A stretch of DNA of 64,000 bases from Syngnathus acus (Eukaryota > Chordata > Actinopteri > Syngnathiformes > Syngnathidae). Made by a program: the position numbers and the translations under genes. This document shows, one piece after another, positions 1 through 10,828 of this stretch. The number at the start of each line of letters is the position of its first letter. Within the stretch, counting starts at the first letter, position 1. The notes under the pieces were generated by a model. That model did not search any database. It saw nothing but the letters and a program-made list of their open reading frames with translations, and was not told where the DNA came from. The stretch is from NCBI RefSeq assembly GCF_901709675.1, contig NC_051095.1, positions 17,658,456 to 17,722,455 on the forward strand. The letters are read 5' to 3'.

Positions 1-219
1 ACCCATTGCCTCCCTGCTTGGCACTCAGCATTAAGGGTTGGAATTGGGGGTTTAGATCACCAAATGATTCCCGAGCGCGGCGCCGCTGCTGCTCACTGCT
101 CCCCTCTCCCCCAAGGGATGGATCAAAATCACACGGGGATGGGTCAAATGCAGAGGACAAATTTCACCACACCCAGATGCGTGTGTGACGATCATTGGGA
201 CTTTAAAAAAAATAAAAAA
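1..219 (+). mobile_element. tRNA-derived SINE, 3' part
   Basis: This matches the body and tail of the SINE at 28451-28762 with only scattered differences. The matching part begins at about 28548 of that copy, so the tRNA-like head lies to the left of the window. The tail here is a degenerate A-rich stretch (about 205-219) in place of the TTTAATC repeats of the other copy. It abuts the right end of a DNA transposon without a gap, so the SINE probably inserted into that transposon. Short open frames across it are incidental. Confidence 0.8.
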
Positions 220-333
220 GTCCAAATTTGGGTGCGTATTATACATGGGTACAGGTTTTTTTTTCCAGCATCGACATGCCATTTTTAGGGTGCGTATTAT
301 ACATGGAGGCGCATTATACATGGAAAAAAACGG
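220..333 (+). mobile_element. Right end of a TA-flanked DNA transposon
   Basis: This stretch matches the last 110 bp or so of the element at 37566-38370, including the repeated subterminal motif GTGCGTATTATACATGG and a terminal CGG followed by TA. The terminus is slightly degraded, with an A-run where the other copy reads AAAATTACGG. The left part of the element would lie outside the window, beyond the inserted SINE. Confidence 0.75.
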
Positions 334-335
334 TA

Positions 336-3300
336 ATTGTTTTTCTGCTTAATTTATATTCCAATACATATACCATGTTTTGACTAGAGGGGGCCGCATA
401 GACCATATAACTGTAAAGAACAGTTTGTCTTGACTTGTGAAAGTTAGTCAATGCCTAATCCCAGTGCACTATCCCAGTACAGGACATGCAGAGCCTGCTT
501 GACTAACACCTGTATCAATCCTTTTGGACAACTCAGCTCTTATTATATCACAGGTACAAAGGACCTGATCACATCAATTACCAAGTGTGAAAGTGAAAAC
601 AACCCTCTGTATTTATGATTTTTGCTTCAGAGATGATCCTGATGTTGTTTCCTGGGTTGTCACTCATCAAATGGCCTCATTATATTTGACAGTGTAAGTA
701 GTTGATGGAGGTATTTGAGGAGGCGTGTACACTCAGCTATCCCTTGGATGTGGTCGGAATGTCTCTGAAGCAATTTTCCCAATGATGAATAATTCACTAG
801 ATATTATTCCAAAGGTCATTTTAGTAATTAGTACCCTGCTGTTGACTAAACAGCCTCAAGGTACCTGATGGCCAGTTTAATTACAATTGGAAATTAGTGT
901 AATGTTTGACAAGCTCCGTGTTCTCCAGATTCCTTAACAGATGACACCTTGAGAACAAAGTGGTCTTACAATAAGTTTGCTTGTTAGCAGATGGGAACAG
1001 AGGGGTGGGTGGTTGTATGGGGGATCAGAAACAATCTGTGAGTGAGCTGGTACACACACAAAGCCCTTTCTGTCCAACTTTCCAGTAATTGCTGTAAATG
1101 CAGATTGCTCTTGTTGAGTATGCATGTGTTTTGACAGCGTCGACATACTTGGCACTGGCACTGTCACATTATTAGCCAATTACCGTGGAGAACTAATGGA
1201 ACAGGTCACAGACGGGACTCTCTTGGAGATCTGGGACCGAACATATGCTCATAATATGGCAAGTTGACACAGTCCAGTAAAGGCTTAGGCCTGTTAAGGA
1301 GATGAACCGACTCTTGTTAGGAGTCTGAATGGGACTTGCTTGTGTAAAGCTTGAACTACATTTGCTGAGAGCTCATACGAACTATACATATCCGCAAGGC
1401 AATGTGGAAACTGCTACGGAGGTTACTGTTAAGGTTTCACATGGATGGAGGCACTTTCATAAAAAGGGGTGCACTAACTCTCAAGTACTGTTCTGTTACG
1501 TACAATTTTAATTCATGAAAAGATACCCAATAGTGCTACAGGGATTTATTCATTTCTATGCTGCAGTATATCGAGCTTGCTTTCAGTTAAGTAGTGAAAG
1601 TTTAGTTAGCTGATGTTCGACTTTCATCCAGCCTTTCATATGTTTTGGGGAATTAATGGAAATGGCAGTATATGGATTTGGGGAGATTGTGGGGTCATAA
1701 ACATTGACAACCTATCAGGGGAGTGTCTTGTTTCTGTTTTTCTTCTCTGCGTATACTTCTGACTTAAGAACACTAGAATATACTGTTGGCATGAGGGTGG
1801 ATAGACAGACCTACCCTGTAGTATACGCCCCCCTCATATCCTGGCAGAATTTCTATTCAGCATGTGCATTAACCTTGTATTCATCCATCATTCAACATGT
1901 ATCTAATACATTTACATAAACCGGAGTGTTGGGGCCGCTGTAGATGCCATCCCCACACCCCGCAGCTAATTGTCCAGGGCCACTGCCTAACTGCAATTTG
2001 CACGGCCCTGGTGGGTTTTAACATGAGTTGGCGATTGGTTATAATTTTTAGAATTGTTATACTTTTTAAAGGGCATAGACTATAATTTTGTTAAAATGAC
2101 TTTTTCCTAAAAATAATGATATTCACGTAGCAATGTATTGAAACAAGACAAAATGCCTTGTCTCAATACATTACAAATACTTTGGACAAAGTTTCGGTTC
2201 GCATGTTGGCTTAGCCCTTAGCAGGCATTCCAATTTCTCATGTGGCCCCAAAATTCAAGAGTTAAGAGTGAATACTCATACCAATATCTGTCTGAAACAA
2301 AAGGTGGTATCAAACATCCCCAATTTTATTGTATTGACATTTTTCAATATACTAACAGTAAAGTGTAATACATACTTCACAAGTAAGTGTGGTTAAATGA
2401 TACTTACCTGTATAATATTGAAATGGCGAGCAAAGCTTGACTCTGGGAATGAATTCATTGCACTCTGATTACACTGATTAATCAATATCAGTATCAAACC
2501 CTTGAATGTAATTGGTTCCACTGTTTACGCAAAATGACAAGCGTGATTTCTGTACACGTTTGGAGAGTCAATATTTAATGGCGCAGTTAAAATTCAAAGA
2601 CCAAGAAAAAACATTTCACTATATCGAAGTCATTTTTATAATATTAAATGGTATATCTTACAAAGGCATAACAACACAGACTTTATAGATTTAAATGACC
2701 AATACAGATTTGCTGGCAAGCACTGAAGCCTTCTCAAAGCAAACATAACTTCACTCACTGGTAACTAATTTACAAGCATATACTTATCATATTCTGATAT
2801 AGACTTTGTACAAGATACATGAACATGGACATACATTATTATGGCAAAAGGTATATGCCAATTTGCCCTCACAAACACTCATACACACACGCACACACCC
2901 TCACATTATTATGTATTATTATTATTATACATACCCATTTACATTGCAACAGAGATTGTCATCTCATCTTTTCTTATATTTACCCCATTTTCCCATTTCC
3001 ACATTGTGTCTTGCCCCTGGCTTTAACAGTTACTATAGTGTGTCCATTAGTAATATTGTTCTTCGGGGTGCTATGTACAATGTGATGTCAGTGTTACCTA
3101 TAAATTGTGTATACTTGGAAACCCAAGTAGTATGCAAAACATTAAGACATTTGAATGTGTGTTCTCCATTTAACATTGGTTTAGTTTCATAAGACAAACA
3201 GGTAGAGCAGATAACATTAATACTGACACTGAATCTAATGATGGATGCATCAACAATACAGTCTAAAACGCCTCGTGGGAGTCAAAACAGTTCATGCAAA

Positions 3301-5014
3301 TTATACCACAGGTTGAGTGTGAGATTTGTTTCAAATGTAAAGGCATTGTCTTTTCTGTTGTGCATCTGTAGCTATTTTGAACTGTTTTGAGCAGTGAGCT
3401 TGCAAAAAGAGAAACAAGGAAAATACAATGAGATCTGAAGCATGGAGTGGAAAGTCTGTGATTGCTGACTACTTCAACTGTATATTTAGGCTGATAAAAA
3501 AAAGAGTAAATTCTCAATGCTAGTTTTGCTTTCTGTTGAGAGAAATAAAAGAGGATAAATGTACAAAATCAACCAAAAACATCATTTTAGAATCCAAACC
3601 CACAACATACCAATGCGTTTAATTGGCACAGTAATGTGGCCGCTGCAACTTGACTGCACATTATATTGTCAAGATAACACCTTGAAGAAAACATATTTTA
3701 TATTATACCCAAATATTGTGCATATTTTACACGTGATTGGATGAATGATATTCATTGTGATCTTTTCTTATGACATAGTGACGGTGTATCATTGAATATG
3801 AATATTCTCTCCCTCTGTGATATGAGGGAGGGCACAATTTCCTGCGACATCTTTCTAATAGTCCAACAAGAATAATGCATGTCCTCATTCCCCCAAATTG
3901 TTACAAAACCCATTATTTTTGTTTAATGTCTTGTTTTTGAATGTCGACAATCTGTAAACATAGATTAAAATGGCCCTTTCAGAAGCGACTTCACTCAATC
4001 AGTATGATGTTCCAATGATATGTGCGCCGTTGACTGAATATGTTTGTGCCATTTGCAAAGCTTTGTGTTTTCAACGGCAAATAAATTAGATGAAAAGTGA
4101 TGGAGGAAAGAAAATCGGGTAATCTCAAACAGGGAGCTCATCATCATCATCAACTGTTGTTTAAGAAGATTGATTAAAATGCGGTCTTTTTTATTGCATT
4201 TATTTTCATAATTACCTCAGGGAGAATTGAACGGACTCATTTCCCTGTCCATGACACAACTCATTCTATGTGATCATTTGTCTGAATCTTGGATTAAGCC
4301 TCTTTACAAGAATCAGATCCTTGACCCCAGAGGGTCTTAAAGAAAAGTTGCAGAGGCGGCCTGCATGCAAACAGTTTGCTTTTCACTCTCTCCAAAGAAT
4401 GCCTCGAAACATTAGAGATGCAGAGCTGTTCCCAATTTGCAAGATGGTACAGGGAAATGAATCACATGAATCATATACTTGGTGATTTAGACACCTGGCT
4501 TGGGTGTTTGTGGGAAGCGGAGACACTTAATGTGGTTGCAATAGATTATACTGCACCCAATCTGTTCTATGTAGTTATGTTGGAGCAGCTATCATCATCA
4601 GCACAATTTACACGGATGATTTGGAGTGTTTTGCATTGTCTCAACCGTCATTGACGCGTGCATTTTTTCCCTTTTTCTGGTCACTGGTCATATCATGGTA
4701 CACTGTAAAAAAAATAACTAGTAAATGAAAATGTAAAATAAAGTTTTGCACTGCGAACAGTAATGTCAGCATTAACAGGTATTGATAATCACATATGATG
4801 AAACACAGCTAAATGGAATTTTATAATGGTAATTAGTAGCAAGCTATTGGGAGTTAGTAATGACACTGGAAGACTGCTAGCATATTACGAAGATATTTTT
4901 TAGGTCTTACCACCTTATCATTGTTTGTGCAAGTCGCGAGAACATTCCGCTGTTAGCCCAGAGAGCAGTCCTATAGACTTCTTAACCATGATTAGGGTAT
5001 CTACCAACTTCACA
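336..5014. other. No gene recognised (4.7 kb)
   Basis: I see no coding exon, RNA gene or classifiable transposon here. The sequence is AT-rich with only short random open frames. Small features are a CA-rich stretch with short ATT runs near 2880-2930 and a short TCA run at 4138-4152. In a protocadherin setting it is most simply 3' flanking desert of the minus-strand gene whose last exon ends at 8984. Confidence 0.6.
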
Positions 5015-7474
5015 CGTCTCTGTTTCTACATTAATGAACGTTGGTATACTGATGTCACGGTGTTGAAAGAGTTTTGCAGCCCTCTTCTAGAAACACTTTT
5101 CATAAACTGCCGGCCGTTCTATTCACCACGGGAGTTCTCCTCGATCGTCATGGCGGCTGTTTACATCCCACCACACGCACGTGCGAGTGAAGCCACGCAG
5201 ATGCTGGCTGACCAGGTAACAGACATGGAGAAACTTCTACCAAACTCACTAATCATTGTTCTGGGTGATCTTAACAGGGCGAACCTCGCACACGAACTGC
5301 CCAGATACAGACAGCACGTAACGTGTCCCACCAGAGGGGCACAGACTCTGGACCACTGCTACACCGTGATCAAGGATGCATACCACTCTGCGGCTCGTGC
5401 AGCTTTAGGACTCTCGGACCACTGTCTAGTTCATCTGATCCCGGCCTACAGGCAGAAACTAAAAACTTCTAAGCATGTGGTGAGGACTGTGAGGAAGTGG
5501 ACAGTGGAGTCAAGGCAGGACCTCCAAGCCTGCTTTGACTGCACCGATTGGGGAGCTTTTGAAGCTGCAACTTCAGACTTGCATGAACTCACTGACACTG
5601 TCACATCATACATCAGTTTTTGTGAGGATCTGTGTGTGCAGACTAAGACCTTCTACAACAACGACAAACCTTGGTTTACACCGAACCTCAGGAGGCTGCG
5701 CAAAGTCAAGGAGGAGGCCTACAGGAGCGGCGACCACGACCTGTTCAGGCAGACCAGAAACACACTGAACCGAGAGGTCAGGAAAGCCAAGAGGTGTTAC
5801 GGGGAGAACCTGAAGAGACACCTCTCTGCCAATCCTGATCCCTCAACAGTGTGGCAAGGTCTGCAGAGCATCACGGGCTACAAGAAACGAACCCCCCGTC
5901 CTGTGGAGAGCCCAAGGCTTGCTAACCAGCTAAACAAGTTCTACTGCCGGTTTGATCGGTCCTCCCACACAACGGGACTTCCTGCAGCACAATCTATATA
6001 CTCACCTCTCCCCACAACTGCTCTGTCCACACCTCTATCATCGTTGTCACCCACTCTCTCTCTTGCAGAGGCCGCGCCCGCACTCCAGGTCCGCGAGGAG
6101 GAAGTGCGCCAGATGTTCCGGAGACAAAAGACCAGGAAGGCACCGGGCCCAGACGGCGTGTCACCTTCCTGCTTGAAAGTCTGCGCTGAGCAGCTGGCTC
6201 CCACCTTTGCCCGGATCTTCAACCGTTCTCTGGAGCTGTGTGAGGTGCCCTCATGCTTCAAGAGCTCCACCATCGTTCCAGTGGCCAAGAAGCCCGCCAT
6301 CACAGGTTTGAATGACTATAGACCCGTCGCACTGACATCTGTGGTCATGAAATCTTTCGAGAGGTTAGTGCTGAACCACCTGAAGGAGGTCACGGCCCCC
6401 CTGCTTGACCCCCTCCAGTTTGCCTACAGGGCAAACAGGTCAGTGGATGATGCGGTCAACATGGGACTGCACTACATCCTGCACCACCTGGACACCCCAG
6501 GAACGTACGCCAGGATCCTGTTCGTGGACTTCAGCTCGGCGTTCAACACCATCGCTCCTGACATCCTCCAACAGAAGCTCATCCAGCTTGCGGTGCCTGC
6601 CTCCACCTGTCAGTGGATCACCAGCTTCCTGACCAACAGGAGACAGCGTGTGAGGCTGGGGGGCATCACATCTGACACCCGGACCACCAATACTGGAGCC
6701 CCTCAGGGATGCGTCCTCTCCCCACTGCTCTTCTCTCTCTACACCAATGATTTCTCCTCAGGTGACTCTCCTGTGAAGCTCCTGAAGTATGCAGACGACA
6801 CCACTCTCATCGGACTGATCCAGGACGGTGATGAGACTGCGTACAGACAGGAGGTGGAGCGGCTGGTCCACTGGTGCAGCCAAAACCATCTGGAGCTGAA
6901 CCCGCTCAAGACCGTGGAGATGACAGTGGATTTCAGGCGAGACCCTTCACCACTTTTACCCCTCACTATCCGCAGTAATACTATTCTCTCCACAGACACC
7001 TTCAAGTTCCTGGGAACCACAATCTCTCGGGACCTGAAATGGACCGGCCACATAGACTCTGTCCGGAAGAAGGCCCAGCAGAGGCTGTACTTCCTGAGAC
7101 AGCTCAAGAAGTTCAACCTGCCGCGAGAGCTTCTGAAGACCTTCTACACTGCCATCATCCAGTCTGTCCTCTGCACCTCCATCACTGTCTGGTTTGGATC
7201 AGCCTCCAAACAAGACAAGCACAGACTGCAACGGACAATCAGGACTGCAGAAAAGATCATTGGAATCAACCTCCCATCTATCCAAGACTTGTACCTGTCC
7301 AGGACCAGGAAACGTGCAAGGAACATCTCTACAGACCCTTCTCACCCAGGTTGCAGTCTGTTTGAACTACTCCCCTCCGGACGGCGTTATAGAGCTCGGT
7401 ACGCCAAAACCAGCAGACACCGAGACAGCTTCTTCCCCCAGGCTGTTGCTCTGATGAACTCACACCACTCATAG
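5015..7474 (+). pseudogene. LINE endonuclease/reverse transcriptase ORF, 5' truncated
   Basis: This frame encodes the C-terminal part of an AP-type endonuclease followed by a complete reverse transcriptase, the ORF2-type protein that nicks target DNA and copies the LINE RNA into it. The open frame extends back to 4925, giving 849 codons, but the first 30 or so residues are flanking sequence read by chance. In that numbering the endonuclease motif GDLN is at 114-117 and the catalytic SDH at 164-166. Reverse transcriptase motifs follow: [10 protein letters not shown] with its aspartate at 535, [10 protein letters not shown], and YADD at 622-625. The C-terminus resembles the usual fish LINE end. 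There is no internal stop or frameshift. Compared with copy 2 it lacks two residues (Cys-Thr) just before Tyr-Asn-Asn-Asp, a 6-nt difference. The N-terminal endonuclease and any ORF1 are missing, so it cannot be autonomous as it stands. Confidence 0.9.
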
Positions 7475-7670
7475 AGTCTCAGAGGCATTACTGTGCAATA
7501 ACATCCTGCTCTTCACACCTTTTGAATTTGTCTACACTGTTTTTGCCATTATTCACATGTCCTGAGTGTTGTTAGTCACCTATATGTTGAACAGAGGATG
7601 TGTTTTATCGAAGTCAAATTCCTTGTTTGGCACGCTCAAACATGGCGAATAAAAACTCTTGAATCTTGAA
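5015..7670 (+). mobile_element. 5'-truncated LINE copy 1 (L2/CR1/Rex1 group)
   Basis: A non-LTR retrotransposon runs from inside the endonuclease domain through the reverse transcriptase to a short 3' UTR. The UTR ends in AATAAAAACTC followed by repeats of TCTTGAA, the usual kind of short tandem tail. From 5127 rightward it is nearly identical to the copy at 10829-13386 on the same strand, but the flanks differ, so the two look like separate insertions rather than one duplicated block. I could not find a convincing target-site duplication. Confidence 0.9.
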
Positions 7671-8983
7671 CCAAAGTAACTAGACGAAGAATTTTATAAA
7701 TTGGTTCAATGGTTTTGTGTTCTGTGGCGGATTCTAAGCAGCAAAATATGACCAAAGGAACAAAAGGAAATGAGGGGGTGGGGTTGGACTCTCACCTTTC
7801 CAAAGCACATCCATCTGCACATTTCAAGGCGAGATAACGAGGCGTCTTTGAACAGCAAGCACTTTCTTAATGGCAGAGAGGTGCAGCATACAGCATATGG
7901 GAAACATCTTGGATATGTTTGTGCTAGTGTTCATGATTTTACCGGTCCTTGGTGAAAAGAATGCAAAAAAGATTACCAGTGCTGTCTACCATTGGCCTAG
8001 TTATGCTTCTCAAATGTTTTTTTCTCCCTCCTAAATCTTTCCTCAGTCCTCCCGACCAAAATAGACTTCTGTAACATGTTCAGGCAAGACAAACGAAACA
8101 TCTTCCACCACCAAAGGAGTTTGTGCTGCATATTATACAGAGTAATATTTCACTAGATCTCAAATAGAAACACCACCCTGGGCCCCTAATTAGCATTTAG
8201 CCCAAATTAGCTTACTCAACACACTTAACATAGTGTATTTGCATTTTTTTCTGCATGAGTAAATGGTCTTTAAGGACACAGTTGCACAAAGCTGGGCACA
8301 AGGAGTACACGTATAAGTACATTGTTCCACTATATTACTAACCACAAATTACATACTCAAAGCAAAAGTCACTGGTTTTTTTTTTTCTGTGATGAAACGA
8401 CTTTGGTACTATGTTTATTTCCTCAGCCAAAACGGTTCGCTGTGCATTGTTGTTCCTTTGTTAGTTTGCAGGAGTTGCAAAAAACTGCTTAACCTTCTGC
8501 CACCGAATTGTGGCGGAGTTAGGCATTGGCCACGAAGTAAGTTTTTCCAAATGAAAGCGTGAGTGCTCCACTGACGTTGCCATTGTGATATAGATTTGTC
8601 CCTTTTTCAAAACCTTATAAATCCTGGCATAAGCAACAGTAGTGTATCTTTGAAGGTTTGCTGCTGATCCTGTGTTAGGCCTTGGTGGAGTTTTTTTTGC
8701 AGTCAGGGCTAATGTAGCTATTCATGGATCAATGACAATGGATGTTAAACATTCAATTTGAAAGGTTTGAGCGCTCAGACTGTCCCCACATTATTATTAG
8801 GATACAACTGTTTCAAAATCTCATGGTGAAATCCATTGTTAGATGTTCCCATTAGTAAACCCACGCTGGTCATAGTTCGTCAAAATGATCCATACCGCCA
8901 CACATACGGGTTGATTGACTAATAATAAAGTCATTGAAAAAAGCTGGATGGAGTCACATGTGCAGGATGTCGGGCCAATGTTC
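7671..8983 (-). other. Probable 3' UTR and flank of the protocadherin gene
   Basis: No coding sequence is seen. The stretch lies directly downstream, on the minus strand, of the stop codon at 8984-8986, so at least its right part should be 3' UTR. A possible poly(A) signal on the minus strand (TTTATT on the plus strand) is at 8414-8419, but the true cleavage site cannot be set by eye. Confidence 0.45.
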
Positions 8984-9444
8984 TTACAGCTGGTGCTCAT
9001 GTAGGAAGGAGCCACTACCAATGCCGGTCGCTGTCTGCTTTCCAGGAGATGAAAAGCTCGCCAAGGGGATAACCTTGACAGTGTCCTCCTTCTTACTGCA
9101 GTGTCTCTCCAAGGTGTTGTAGAACTGCGGCCGGTTATGCACTTTGTCCAGCTCGTCTTTTTTAGGCACAGACCTTCCCAACGTGTGCCGGCCATCCATG
9201 GTACCAAGGCTGCCCATGTTAACCTTGACTCCCCGGGCACAGCTCTGCTGGAAGCCAAAAGAGGGGAGCGTACCGGAGATGGCAACAGAGGTAGGGGTGG
9301 AGGCGGGACTTCCGCTTGTCGGACTCTGGAACTGGGTGAGGGTTGGTGGCATCCAGCAAGTGTCAGAGTGGCCCAGTATCAGACACTCTTGGGTACAGGT
9401 CTCAGACGCCTCAGCCAAAGCTTTCTGGAGGTTTACCTCGATGG
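8984..9444 (-). CDS. Delta-type protocadherin, last coding exon
   Basis: On the minus strand a polypyrimidine-like tract ends in ATCTCCAG at 9445, followed by an exon that completes a split codon with two bases and then encodes 152 residues to a TAA stop at 8984-8986. The peptide contains [16 protein letters not shown] followed by [10 protein letters not shown], the conserved cytoplasmic motif of delta protocadherins, and ends in HEHQL. Protocadherins are single-pass cell-adhesion proteins with extracellular cadherin repeats; this part of the tail lies inside the cell. A serine/threonine/proline-rich segment and a basic stretch follow the motif. By recall it looks closest to the delta-2 group (PCDH8, 10, 17, 18, 19), perhaps PCDH17, but I cannot assign the paralogue. 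The large exon with the cadherin repeats is not in this window, so it should lie to the right, beyond a long intron. Codon use and lack of stops contrast with the flanks. Confidence 0.82.
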
Positions 9445-10449
9445 CTGGAGATAAACACATAATAAAACCCACACGTGAGAGCACTTAAATACATTGGAAT
9501 GTGGTGATTTACTGAAGTCATGCAATCAAATGCGAGGGGAACAAAGCCATTGTCTCATCAGACTTAATAAGTGTCAGCCTTTTGACAAATTGAAAGTTAG
9601 TGATAAATGTTTCATTTCATCTAATAATGAGGAAAACAGAGGAGCATTTAATTTTCATTGGTATTCCCACGACACAGTTTGTTTACCTACAATATGCAAC
9701 AAATTCCCTGAAGCTTAATTAGACTGAAAAAAAGTCTTGTTTCTATCATGGATTGGCTTTCCTGCATTACATTTTTAATGAACGTTCACACAAACAATGT
9801 TTATTTTAGTCACTGTCAAAGTGACACGCCTCAAAACACTCATTTTTCTGAATCCCAAGCAAATCCGATCAAATGGAATTATTAAACTGAAAAAATCAAC
9901 ACTTAATTACAATAACCAGGCTGCATGTATGGACAAGACAAAAAAAAGTAAAGACTGAACAATCTGACATATCAGCAAGGCCATAAGCTCCAAAGCAATC
10001 TTATCTCATTACCCGCGTGCTGGTATCATATGTGGAATGAGTCTGGTGTGAGGCTTCAGCATTGAGCCTCGGCAATAAAGCCTGTCAAGTCAGATAATTA
10101 GAATGTAAAACAGTGCAACGAGTAGCCCGGCAGTGTTCCGTTTCCTCGGCCATGCGAGGGACGGAGAAGTCCACGTTTGAACATCACTTCATTCCTCTAG
10201 GCCTCTGCTTCAAGCTGTCACGCAGAAATTATTTAGTATATTTGCATAAGTAAGAATGCTATAAATAATAAATGGTTTTTTTGTCCCTCGGATGACTTCT
10301 TGCTTTTTGCACAAAAACGTTGCACAGATGCAAGACATTTGCCACCACATATTAGGTTATATATCTAAAGTTTAGATGAAAGCAAATAAATATCTTGAGA
10401 TTCATTATTTGGTAAAAAGTGACAATATGACACTCCTTGGACACTTTAG
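9445..10449. other. Start of presumed protocadherin intron
   Basis: This is AT-rich sequence directly upstream, on the minus strand, of the splice acceptor at 9445. No exon, RNA gene or transposon is recognised. Confidence 0.5.
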
Positions 10450-10570
10450 TCAAGTCAAGTCAAGTCAAGTTTATTTGTATAGCCCTAAATCACAAGCAGT
10501 CTCAAAGGGCTTCACATAGACAAAAATTGACAATTATTCTCAAAGCATCCCCTGATCTTAAGTAGGCACT
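10450..10570 (-). mobile_element. Retroposon 3' end fragment
   Basis: Read on the minus strand this ends in AGGGCTATACAAATAAACTT followed by TGACT/TTGAC repeats (10450-10470). That is the usual layout of a fish LINE or SINE 3' end, with an AATAAA-like signal and a short tandem tail. The segment with CCCTTTGAGACTGC upstream is a common teleost interspersed sequence. Only the 3' end is present. Confidence 0.6.
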
Positions 10571-10828
10571 TCTATACAAGCTATAGACGAAGGATGAGAG
10601 TTGCATTAAAAATTATACCCGAGAAGCAGGTTAGACATTTTTGGGCATCACACTGACTCTGAGTGCAATTAATATTTTAAGATATAGGACATACATTGCA
10701 AAGTACACAACAATACAATACATATTGTTAAATTAATAATGTAAAGTCAACATTTTCATGTATGCATGTACGATACAGCTCATTTTGTGGCTGGTGAGTG
10801 TATTCAACATATGCCGAAAGTTCTCCTC
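10571..10828. other. No feature recognised
   Basis: This is AT-rich spacer between the retroposon fragment and LINE copy 2. An ATG at 10766 happens to be in frame with the LINE but lies in flanking sequence. Confidence 0.5.

Noticed and set aside
4697-4745. CACTGTAAAAAAAATAA, similar to the end of a fish hAT MITE
   Set aside because: No matching second terminus or target-site duplication was found nearby.
4925-5014. N-terminal extension of the first LINE frame
   Set aside because: It begins with TTG in AT-rich flank and has no resemblance to the LINE endonuclease, so it is read-through by chance.
9101-9488. Plus-strand open frames of 114-117 codons
   Set aside because: They lie antisense to the protocadherin exon and are shadows of it.
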